This document shows, piece after piece, positions 21,346-30,500 of a stretch of DNA of 64,000 nucleotides. Positions within the stretch are counted from its first letter, which is position 1. Every line of letters begins with the position of its first letter. This stretch comes from Porphyra umbilicalis (lineage: Eukaryota; Rhodophyta; Bangiophyceae; Bangiales; Bangiaceae): positions 95,332-159,331 of the forward strand of contig KV918933.1 of assembly GCA_002049455.2 (NCBI GenBank), given 5' to 3'. A program made the position numbers and the translations under genes. The notes beneath the pieces were generated by a model. That model made no database searches, had not been told where the DNA came from, and saw nothing but the letters and a program-made list of their open reading frames with translations.

Positions 21346-22931
21346 TTACCGTCGGCAAGGGCATGAACGCCGATAGGCGGTTGCCGACGCTCGCGAGGGC
21401 GATAAGGCTCGGCACATTGTGCGGCGAAGTGCCCCGGCTTGTTACAATTGTAACAGATGTCAGCCCGATTGGCTTGAGGGACGGCGGCCCGAGGGGGCGG
21501 CGGGGTGCGAACCGGTGTGAACGGTCGTTCCGTCGTCGTCCGCTGGTCTTGTGTCGCGTAACCGACTTTGATCGCCGTTGGGCGGGTAATCTTGAGTTGC
21601 AAACGCAACTTGTTGGTGCCGTCCCAGTACATCTGGGCGGTGGCGACCGTCTCGGACAGGGTTCGGTCGGGGAACTGGTCGTTCAGTACCCGGACGTGCG
21701 CTTGCACAAGGTCCGAAAGACCAGTGATGAAGACGTCCTTAACGTCTTGGATGTCGAACAAACCGTTCAGGAGGTCGCATTGCGTTTCCACGCGATGACC
21801 AAAGGCCGTGGGCGCCTCGTTGTCTTGTTGCTTCATCGTAATGATGTCTTGATAGGCGTTAGCCATGGTTGCGTGTGTCGCATACTTCGAAAGAAGCCAG
21901 TTGACGGCATCTCCGTAGGTACGGATGGCGTAACGCTTACGCCCGAGGGTGCTGTTAAGCGCGCCGGAGAAGGCCATCTTGGCGTTGCCGGCTAGTCGAA
22001 AGACCATAAGCGGAAGGGCTTGACCGTGCGTCAGCCCAGCCGCGTCGCACGCGCGGCGAAAGGTCGTCAAGAACGTGAAGATGCCCAAGGGCAGGGCTCC
22101 CGTGAATGGCTGTTGCCCATGGAACGCTCCGTCCAAACGTTTGTTGAGACGGTGCGACCGCTGTGCCTCTTTAGGCGTATACGTCAGTTGACGGCGGATC
22201 AGGAAGTACGTCCTGTAGTCCAGGAGTGTCTTGAAGCGGCTATTAGCCGGGCGGATCACCTTGATCCTATCGGCTTTTTCAAGTCGCTCCTTCCGTTTGG
22301 TGGGGGGCGTCGGGCGCTTGCGCGCGGCGGCGTCCGACTCGCTCGAGCTTTCGCTCGGCGAGGACCCACTTGGGGGCGACGGCGGGTGTGGGGGCCCGTG
22401 GCCATCGTCCGAAGAGGACGTGTCCGTCGCGTTGGGGTTGTCGTCGTCTGACGACGTCGGGCTTGACCCAGACGCGGAATCGTCGGAAGATGAGGAAGGC
22501 GCGGCGTTAGCCGGAGCGTCCTTGCGGACGGACTTGTCCTTGATCACCTTGTTCGTCTTCTTGACGTCCTTGGTCTTGTCGCCCGACTGGCGGCGAGACT
22601 TAGCCACACGGCGTTCCTCCTCATGGGAGTCGACCTTGCGCAGGGCCTCGACGTCGTCGACCAACTTGTCATTGGCTCGCGCCAGAGACTCGTTAGTCTG
22701 TTCTTGGGCCGTTTGGCGTCGCTGAAGTGCTTCAACGGCCGCCTTCAGGCTCTCCACCACCTGCATCTGCCCAGAGGCGGCTTGATCCGCAGGGATGGGA
22801 GGAGTTGGAGCACCGTCCGTGGGGGCGTCGGAGGCGGCAGGAGTGCCTTGTCCCCCGCCCGGCGGCCGGTAGCCAGATGGCAACTTGCCGTCTCTGGCTC
22901 GCCGAGTGCCGCCGGTACCACCAGTAGACAT
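21285..22931 (-). CDS. gag: Gag of element 1
   Basis: The ATG at 22931 begins a 548-residue protein: Gly/Pro-rich N-terminus, coiled coil (VVESLKAAVEALQRRQTAQ), Ser/Asp-rich acidic region, capsid-like retrotransposon Gag domain (about residues 235-440, with FLTTFRRACD and AVNWLLSKYA), and one CCHC zinc knuckle CYNCNKPGHFAAQC near residue 498. It forms the virus-like particle and packages RNA. The ORF is intact even though pol is broken. Confidence 0.93.
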   Translation of the reverse strand: MSTGGTGGTRRARDGKLPSGYRPPGGGQGTPAASDAPTDGAPTPPIPADQAASGQMQVVESLKAAVEALQRRQTAQEQTNESLARANDKLVDDVEALRKVDSHEEERRVAKSRRQSGDKTKDVKKTNKVIKDKSVRKDAPANAAPSSSSDDSASGSSPTSSDDDNPNATDTSSSDDGHGPPHPPSPPSGSSPSESSSESDAAARKRPTPPTKRKERLEKADRIKVIRPANSRFKTLLDYRTYFLIRRQLTYTPKEAQRSHRLNKRLDGAFHGQQPFTGALPLGIFTFLTTFRRACDAAGLTHGQALPLMVFRLAGNAKMAFSGALNSTLGRKRYAIRTYGDAVNWLLSKYATHATMANAYQDIITMKQQDNEAPTAFGHRVETQCDLLNGLFDIQDVKDVFITGLSDLVQAHVRVLNDQFPDRTLSETVATAQMYWDGTNKLRLQLKITRPTAIKVGYATQDQRTTTERPFTPVRTPPPPRAAVPQANRADICYNCNKPGHFAAQCAEPYRPRERRQPPIGVHALADGNVEEDEVEHPADAVDDSKNV

Positions 22932-23139
22932 ACTGGGACCTGAACAAGTGTTCCGACTTGGCTTACGCCCTGCGCGCCAACGTCGGAGATCTCAACCGTG
23001 ATGCCCCTGGCACCACGCCCACAAGTCGATGGCTTACGCCCCGCGCGCCAAGCGACCGTATCGACACCGTCACAATGCCACGAGGCAGCGAGAAAGTTCT
23101 CGGGGACACCGTGCCGCGAGGCACGATGAAGGCGAGGGT

Positions 23140-23158
23140 ATCCCCTGCTGCTCCACCA
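23140..23158 (-). promoter_or_regulatory. primer-binding site of element 1
   Basis: Two bases inside the 5' LTR the element strand reads TGGTGGAGCAGCAGGGGAT, complementary to a tRNA 3' end ATCCCCTGCTGCTCCACCA. The terminal TGG matching CCA fixes the element's direction. The tRNA identity was not determined. Confidence 0.85.
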
Positions 23159-23160
23159 AA

Positions 23161-23553
23161 TGTGGTATTAATAACGTTAGTTCAATTACCAGTGTACTGA
23201 GACCGACCGTAGCCAAGCAATAAAGCGAGTTCTATCGCCGTCGCGGCGAGGAAGAAGACCTTTTGTTGAAGGGCATCCGATGGGGAGCCGGGTGGTGCCC
23301 ACGACGGCGACCCCGGACCCACGGTGGTTTAATACAAACAGCGGCACTGGTCGATCGACCATCCGATCAAGCCATCGTAATGAGTGCCGGCAGACAGATA
23401 AGACAGGCAAGCAAACAAGCAATAAAAAATAAACAATGCGGAAGTAACCCCCCAAAGGGCGTGCCACAAGCCGAGTCACACACATCCGTGGATTCGGCCA
23501 GTCAAGGGGGCTACTCGTGGCTAATTGCCAATTGGTAGCAGAGATATGCTACA
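23161..23553 (-). repeat. 5' LTR of element 1
   Basis: 393 bp, TG...CA ends; five differences from the copy at 13418-13810. It contains the element promoter in principle, but I see no clear TATA box on the element strand. Confidence 0.95.
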
Positions 23554-23560
23554 CTCGTAG

Positions 23561-24244
23561 TCGCCGCCCCCGCAGTCGCCGCCCCCTCAGTCGCTGCCCC
23601 CGCAGTCGCTGCCCCCGCTGACGCCCCCCCCGCTGTCGCCACCCCCGCTGTCGCCGCCCCCGCTCTCACCGCCCCAACTGTCGCCGTCCCTGCTGTCGCC
23701 GCTCCTGCTGCCGCCGCTCCCTCCGTCGCCGCTCCCGCTGTCGCAGCCCCTACAGGCACCGGCCCCGTCTGATGCTACTGCGGAGCCTCCATTCCATGCC
23801 AACGCAGAGGTCGGCAAGCTATCTGTGTCCCAGCGCCGCCGCTCCCTCAACGCCGTTCCATCCGTTGCGCTGATGGAGGAGTTAGACGACCCAGACAAAA
23901 GGAGGGCAGTGGGGTTGTTCGTCATGCAGGGAATCCGCGACGTTCTCAATCCGCGCGTCTCTAAGATGATCGCCCACGCGACGGTCACCGCCGACGTCGT
24001 CCTCGACCCCGAGTCCAAGTACGAGATGATAGTTGAGGTGTCCATGGAGTTCTTGGACTCCACGTCCGCTGGGGCCAACGTGTTTCTGCTCGAGACGATT
24101 GAGCAACCAACGAAGAAGCGTTCCAGGGGTGCCAGCAAGCCGCGGTCTGTGCGCGCCTGGGCGCCTCTGGGCATGGTCTTCTCCCACATCATGTGGGCAC
24201 TCAAGGGGGTGATTGTGGCGGCCTGGTTTGGCGGCGTCGGCTAG
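23561..24244 (+). pseudogene. host ORF with SPPP repeats, 5' end cut off at the LTR of element 1
   Basis: The frame opens directly beside the LTR with no ATG and reads repeated SPPPQ/SPPPL units (23561-23740), like plant or algal hydroxyproline-rich proteins. About 150 residues of ordinary protein follow (LMEELDDPDKRRAVGLFVMQG; VVLDPESKYEMIVEV), ending at a TAG (24242-24244). The first internal ATG is near 23873. The missing start suggests the 5' part was removed when element 1 or a rearrangement arrived. The next ORF (24257) is in the same phase, so the TAG may be a nonsense mutation within one longer gene. Product not recognised. Confidence 0.55.
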
Positions 24245-24494
24245 ACCGCGGCTACCATGACCGCGCTGAAGGCGAAGGAGTGGAAGTGCAAGCACCGCTA
24301 CGGCAGTTCGGAACGCGGTCGGGTCGGCGTCGTGGCGGCGTCGAAGCAGATGTTCACGCACCTGAACGCCCGCTACCGCATCCAGGAGCCCTCCAAGGAG
24401 GTCGACGTCCCGGTCCTACACGTCACGCTTGGCCACTACGCCTTGGTCTGCACTTTTGTAGCCGAGGCCCTGGAGACGATCATCGCTGGAAAGA

Positions 24495-24499
24495 GTACC
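24495..24499. repeat. target-site duplication GTACC of element 2, left copy
   Basis: GTACC immediately precedes the LTR here and immediately follows the other LTR at 33988-33992. Five bases is the usual duplication of Ty3/gypsy integrases. Confidence 0.95.
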
Positions 24500-24995
24500 T
24501 GTAGCGGTTCTAAGCACCACCACGTTGGTTCGTCGTCTGGCCAAAGTGACCTCTTGATCAGCTCGGTCCGTCGAAGGAACTGCCCCGGAAATCGACCCAC
24601 AGCCCAGCCTTCCCCCAACGGGAGGAGAGGATCACGGCAAAGCCCAGGGGGGAATCGTAGTCCAAAGCACAGTTGGTTTTATCAAACGGCGACGGGGACG
24701 GCGTCCCCGCTGTCAATAAACCCCTCCCAAACCGAACGCCGGTGGCCAAAGTAGCCACCCCAAATGCGCCAAACAGATAAATCCCTCCAAAGCGAAAAGT
24801 TCAAACAAGTAGTAGGGGGGCTGGGAAAACCACTTGGGAAAAGCCCCGCCCCCGACCGAATCCAATCTCCCCGAGATCTGGACAGGTCATTCCCTTGCTG
24901 GCCCGGATCGGGATATTTTGGGACGGCCCCCGGGGGTGTGCTGTCCGCAGCTGAGGGGCCACGCCCCTTCCAACTGGGGACCCCCGACCGCCACA
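24500..24995 (-). repeat. 3' LTR of element 2
   Basis: 496 bp, TG...CA ends. It differs from 33492-33987 at two positions I can see (g/c in the gtagcg[g/c]ttc segment and a/g in gttc[a/g]aacaag). AATAAA is present on the plus strand near 24715. Confidence 0.95.
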
Positions 24996-25532
24996 CAGCC
25001 CCCTCGTCGCGTGACGTGGCGTCCCTGCCCGTCCCGCGACGACCCCTGAGGAGGGGGTTCCGGCCCGGCCCCCTGGCCGGGTGCCGGCCACAACCGCCAC
25101 CCCCCCCCCCGATCCTCGCCCCAGGGGGGTTGTCGAGGTCGGTCCGCGGACGGGATCGGCCCCACGCGACGCCGGCGTTGCGTGGCGTGCGGCCCGCACG
25201 GGTGTCCCGCGGCCCCAACACCCCCCGAGACACACGTTGGCCCCACCCCTCCCCGTGGGCCCACACGCACACCCCGTGGCTCACCCCCCCCCACACAGGC
25301 GACTCCACGACTCCCCCACGCCACTCCACGACGTAACCCTCCGCGCTCGCTGCGACGCGGTGTCCGCCGACTCGTTCCTCCGCCCACCCCACGACGTGCC
25401 GTCCACCCCCCCCGTGGTGCCCGCCGCTTCTTGCTTCTGTCGGCCCCCGGGGGTCCCCCCCCCTTCCTTGTCGGACCGAGGACCCGGCGGCCGCCCGTCG
25501 ACGGGACGCCCGTGCCCGCGTCGTCCTCCGCG

Positions 25533-27167
25533 ATGGCCGACGAGGAGATGCGCTACCAGACCGTCGTGGGCCCACTGCCCGTCTTGTCCAACCCGGCGAC
25601 GTGGGCACCCGCGTGGGCCCGTGAGGAGGCCCGCATGGGGGTGGCGGGGTCGCTGGCCCACGCGACGTTCCGGGGCATCGACTCGACGCGCCCCTCCAAC
25701 CCGTTCGCCAAGCACATCGCGGCGATGCCGCACGCCCTCGTGCCTTCCTTGGACGACCGCGCCTCGTCGATCACCGTGGTGCGGCGTAGCCGCGAGGTGG
25801 GGTACCGCCGGTCCTACGTGGGCTTCATGGACGACCCCCCGGTGGACCCGCCGTTGGTGCCGACCTTCGAGTACATCCTCACGTGCCCGCCCTTCATCGG
25901 CGTGTCGGACGCGGAGGGCCCCACGACGGTGCAGCTGACGACGGCTCGCAACCACCGGGGCGGCCTTACCGGGCACCTCGTGGCGTGGCACCAGGCGGAG
26001 TACTCGAGCTGTGCCACGGCGACCAGCTCGCGCTTCTACGTGCCGACTCCCGCGTGGTGGTCCGGGGTGGAAGTCCCGTACGGCTGCATGGTGGAACTCC
26101 CGTGGGTGCACGCGTACGCCACGGACGACCTCTACGCGGGCCGGCGTGCCTCGTGGGCCGTCTTCCGTAGCGAGTGGGCTCTCGCGGCGGCCGTCGTTCT
26201 CCTCGAGACGTTCCGCACCCGCCAAGTCTTGTGGCGTTACCCCGCGCGTCTCCTCGATTGGATCCGCTCCCTCGGGGCGTCCAACATCGGCATCAACCCC
26301 GCGGGTCCTGACGCCGAGGCGGCTGCTACCCTCGGGGCTTTGCTGGACCTCGCGGACCAGCTTCCCGACACGGAGGCCTTCCGCCAGCGCCTTCGCGCGC
26401 GTAGCACCGACCGCCGTGACCGCGAGGGTTGGATTTGGGCGTCCCTCGAGGTGGACGACGACGGCACTCACGCCAAGGTCGCCGAGGACCTTCGCCCCTT
26501 CGACCTGCCGTACACCGCGGACATCCTCGAGGCGCGTGGCTACGGCCCTGCTCGTGGGGGTTGGGCCGCCGCCGTCTCGGCTGCCCGCAGCCCGCGCTTC
26601 CCCGGGGGTGGAACCACGCCGCCCGCTACCTCCGTGGTGACTGGTGCCGCGGGGTTGTCCCCTCCGGGTCCGTCGCCGCCCGCCGCATCAGCCGCCCCCT
26701 CTGGGGGTAACTCCGGGGGTAGCCTCATCGTCTCGTTCGACCCCGTGGAACACCGTGGCATCCCCGACGTGGCTTTTGACCAACTCGACCACATCCCCTC
26801 GGACCGTGTCCCACAGGGTTTGGCGCGCGTCGTGGCTTGTGACCCCGGGGAACTTCGCGGCTACACCACGGGGACCCTTGTAGCCGGCTTGAGCCACACC
26901 GTGGTCTCCCTTGGCGACTCGATCGCCCAGTGGGCCCGCGACCACCCCGGGGTTCCGCCCCGTCACTTGGAGGAGTTGCTTCAGCTGGTCGGTCGTCGTA
27001 GCATCCGCGCGGCTCTCATTCGCGAGGTCGGCGTGGCCGCCGGCGGGGCCAACCGCCGTCAACAGCATCACCGCGACCGCGACGCCTACCACGAGGAGCA
27101 CGCGACGCAGCGCCCCCGTGGTCCGCCCGGTCCCGAGTGGGGTGGGCCTTCGTCGGCCCGCCGCTGA
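25533..27167 (+). CDS. antisense accessory ORF of element 2 (544 aa), unknown function
   Basis: Same place and orientation as the ORF at 14885-16843: opposite strand to gag-pol, between the end of pol (27596) and the 3' LTR. The ATG at 25533 (cgcgATGgcc, MADEEM) matches the element 1 start context; the upstream frame is open but low in complexity. The protein has a globular part of about 380 residues, a Pro/Ser/Gly-rich linker near residues 355-400, a second domain (SFDPVEHRGIPDVAFDQLDHI) and a basic His/Arg tail. Segments PTPAWWSGVEVPYG and RSEWALAAAVVLLETF parallel PIPDWEPHTGLWVATP and YSEYYCNLVAAWVHTL of element 1, suggesting distant homology. No known domain seen. Confidence 0.75.
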   Translation: MADEEMRYQTVVGPLPVLSNPATWAPAWAREEARMGVAGSLAHATFRGIDSTRPSNPFAKHIAAMPHALVPSLDDRASSITVVRRSREVGYRRSYVGFMDDPPVDPPLVPTFEYILTCPPFIGVSDAEGPTTVQLTTARNHRGGLTGHLVAWHQAEYSSCATATSSRFYVPTPAWWSGVEVPYGCMVELPWVHAYATDDLYAGRRASWAVFRSEWALAAAVVLLETFRTRQVLWRYPARLLDWIRSLGASNIGINPAGPDAEAAATLGALLDLADQLPDTEAFRQRLRARSTDRRDREGWIWASLEVDDDGTHAKVAEDLRPFDLPYTADILEARGYGPARGGWAAAVSAARSPRFPGGGTTPPATSVVTGAAGLSPPGPSPPAASAAPSGGNSGGSLIVSFDPVEHRGIPDVAFDQLDHIPSDRVPQGLARVVACDPGELRGYTTGTLVAGLSHTVVSLGDSIAQWARDHPGVPPRHLEELLQLVGRRSIRAALIREVGVAAGGANRRQQHHRDRDAYHEEHATQRPRGPPGPEWGGPSSARR

Positions 27168-27271
27168 CCCGGGGGTGGGGTAACAGCCCCCTCGGGAGTT
27201 GTAGTCGTAGCGCGTAGTAGTGTAGGGGGGGTGTTGTAGTGTCGATGGGGCCGTACGGCGCGTCACCGACC

Positions 27272-27277
27272 AATAAA
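27272..27277 (+). terminator. AATAAA polyadenylation-type signal after the antisense ORF of element 2
   Basis: AATAAA on the plus strand 105 bp after the antisense ORF's stop and before the pol terminus. It fits a separate antisense transcript with its own 3' end. Confidence 0.45.
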
Positions 27278-27595
27278 CCCCACGCGGGTCGTTTGCGTAT
27301 CACCCTTGGGAGAGCCTCTTGTTCGTCAGGCCGAATCTTGGACCCCGTCGTGGTCCATCATTGGATCGGCCCCCGTCGGTCAGCCGTCACGTACCACCCC
27401 GCCCCCTGGTACCGTCCACGCCGCCTGATCGCCTTGACTCTCACCCCCCCCGTGTCACGGAGAAGACGGCCAGCCCGTCTCGCAGTCGGGACGGTCGCCA
27501 CCCCGGCCACGTGGTTCCAACCGGGACACGTGTCGAACCCGAAAAAATGCCACGATTCGAAACTTGAAAACCACGTGTCCCAGGTGGGAATTGCC

Positions 27596-30500
27596 TTAGG
27601 CGAGGAAGTCGACGACCGACCCGGCTTCTTCGACTCGTAGGCCCACCCGCCGCATACACTGGTACACCTTACGCTTGTCGACCCGACTGGCCAACTCGAG
27701 GGTGTCCTCCTCGGGGTGGTACCCCCACCAGCGGGTCCACAGGCGTAGCGTGCCGTCGTCCGCGACTTCGTGGCCCACGAAGGCCTCCCAGACGAACTCC
27801 TTGCCCGTGTGTTGATGCCCCTCGGGGACCACGATGTCTTGGGGCACCCCGAGGTTCTGCAGGAGCGTCTGCGGATCCCCCGGCGGGCCCGGCGCCGCCG
27901 TCACGTGGTCGCTGCTTACCGTCTCAGGGTACCCGCCGATGTCCAGCGAGAACGTGCCTTCCCCGCGGGACAACACCTTGTACGGTCCGGCCGCGCGGGT
28001 CCCGAGCTTATACTTGGTCCGCGCGTGGCCATCGACGAACACCCAGTCCCCCGCGTGGACGTCCTTGTTGACCGGTCGTACGCGGGCGTCGTAGTTCCTC
28101 TTGTACCGCCGCTGTGCCAGCGTGAGGGACTTTTGCACCTTGTGGATTAGGTTCCGTAGCCGCGCTCGGATGCCCTCGCGGTCAGCTCGTGGGCTACCGT
28201 CCGTCTCCTCGGGTGCCGGGGAGCCGACGAGGCGTTCCACGGAGAGGCTCCGCACACGCTCGGGGGTGACGAACTCGAGGGGCGCCACCCCGGTGCTCTG
28301 CTGCGGTCGGCTGTTGTAGGCCAACGTCAGCATCGACACCAACTCGTCCCATCGGTCTTGGTGGTCCTCGACGTACGTCCGCAACTGGCCCACGATGGTC
28401 CAGTTGTAACGTTCCACTTGGCCGTTCGTCTGCGGGTGGTACGTCGTGGAGTACCGGTTGGAGATCCCGAGGAGCGAGCAAACCCCTTGGAAGAACGTGG
28501 AGCGGAACTGGGGGCCATTGTACGACAACACCGTCGCCGGGGGTCCGTACGCCGCCACCCAGTGGTCCAAGAAAGCTGCCGTGATGGTTTCCGCGTCGAT
28601 CCGCTGAAGGGGGATGGCCCGCGTCATCTTGGAGAAGCGGTCCACGATGGCCAACAGATGTTCGTTCCCCGCCGCCGTCCGGGGAAGGGGCCCAAGCAGG
28701 TCCATACACAGATCCGTCAGCGGTTCCGTCGGGGGGAAGGTCTTGAGGTAGTTCGTCTTGCGTCCCTTGCCGACGCGGTTCCTCGCGCACTGAGTGCAGT
28801 TGGCCACGAAGGCGTAGACGTCCACCACCATTGATTCCCAATAAAACCACCGTCGCATCGACGTGTACATCTTGTTCGCCCCCGGGTGCCCGGCTTGCGG
28901 AGGGTAGTGCTCCCGCATCATCACCTCGTAGCGCATGTGGGTCGGCACGTAGACTTGCGTGGCCCCGTCCAACGGCGCCGTGCGTACCAACAGGCCGTTC
29001 GAGTCCTCGCTGAACCGCGACTTGTCGTTGCTGTCCATCGCCGCGCGGACCTCCTTGCACCGTCCGTCCTCCGCCTGCCCCTCGAGGAGCTCGGCGAGCG
29101 TCAGGGGGCCTAGGAGTCCCCCCTTGGTTTCCGGCGGTAACTGCCACGCGGCCGACGAGTTGGGCAACGCCAGACAAGGTACCGCGTCGGGTATCGCCCC
29201 CTCGTCTCCCGCGGGTGTTGAGATGCGTGACATCGTGTCCGCCGCGTGGTGTGACGCCCCGGGGCGCGTCTGTACCACGTAGTCGAACTCCGCCAGTCGC
29301 AACCGCCACCGCGCCAGCCTCCCGTGAGCCCCGTCCATATGCAGCATCCTCTTGAGCGCCGCGTTGTCCGTGCGCACCGTGAAGCGGGTCCCCTCGACGT
29401 AGGGGCGGAGAAGGAGGGATGCCCACACAACCGCGAGGCACTCCCGCTCCGTCGTACTGTAGTTTCGCTCCGCCGCGTTGAGGGAACGGCTCCAATAGCC
29501 AACGGGCCGCGTGGATTGGTCGGGTTGTTCTTGTAAAAGGACTGCGCCGACCTGCCCCGCGCTTGCGTCTGTGTCCAACGTGTAGGTCCCTTGTCGCCTC
29601 GGCAGGGCGAGGATGGGGGCCTCCGTGAGTCGCCTCTTGAATTCCTCGAATGCCCCCAGGGCCTCGTCGGACAGCGTCCCCCACCGGTCGGGCCTCTTGG
29701 AACTTGTCATGGCGGCCAACGGCCGCACCACTTGGGCGTAGTCCTTAACGAACCTCCGATACACGTTGCGCATCCCGAGGAAGCTACGTAGGTCCTTCTT
29801 GCACCGCGGGGGAGACGCCTCCTTGAGTCCGCGGATGTTCTTGTCTTGTACCTTCAGCTCCCCCCGGCCCACGATATGGCCCAAATACTCCACCTCCTCT
29901 TGGAACAAGTGGAACTTCTTGGCCTTCAGGGAGACACCCGCGCCGCGCAGCGCCGTGAAGACCTCCGGGAGGTGCTCCACGTGTTCCCCCGCCGTCTGCG
30001 AGAAGACGATGATGTCGTCGAGGTACACGAGGCAGCTCTTCCACTTGAGTCCCCCGAGGATCATGTCGATGGCCCGTTGGCAGGTCGCCGGGGCATTGGA
30101 CAGCCCGAAGGGAAGGCGGATGTAGCGGTAGGCCCCCTCGTGGCAAACGAAGGTCGTCTTGTCCCGGTCCTCGTCCGCCACGGGGATCTGCCAATACCCC
30201 GAGTTGCAGTCGAGCGTCGAAAACATTTTGGCGTCCCCGAGGAAGTCAATACAATCGTACATTCGTGGCAACGGGTACACATCCCGCACCGTGACCTCGT
30301 TAAGTCGGCGGTAATCCACACAGAACCGCACTGTCCCGTCGGGTTTCGGAACCAGAATCACAGGGAAGGCCCACTCGGCACTTGAGGGCTCGATAACCCC
30401 GAGGCCCCGCTGGCGTTGCACCTCCTTGGCGATGATGTCCCTCGAAGCGTGGCTCGCCCGATAGGGTTGGGCCCGCCGTGGCCGTGCCCCGGGGGTCACC

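Larger units (their letters stand above)
13418..23553 (-). mobile_element. Ty3/gypsy chromovirus-type LTR retrotransposon, element 1 (decayed)
   Basis: Two 393-bp LTRs (5 mismatches) with TG...CA ends enclose gag, protease, reverse transcriptase, RNase H, integrase and a chromodomain on the minus strand, plus an opposite-strand ORF at 14885-16843. The primer-binding site lies next to the right LTR, so the right LTR is the 5' one. The five bases outside the LTRs (ggatc and ctcgt) do not match, so no target duplication survives. A deletion, a nonsense codon and a frameshift in pol show the copy cannot make its own enzymes. Confidence 0.95.

Noticed and set aside
28194-29684. 496-codon minus-strand ORF inside element 2 pol
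   Set aside because: Shadow of pol in another phase; the pol phase carries all RNase H and integrase motifs.
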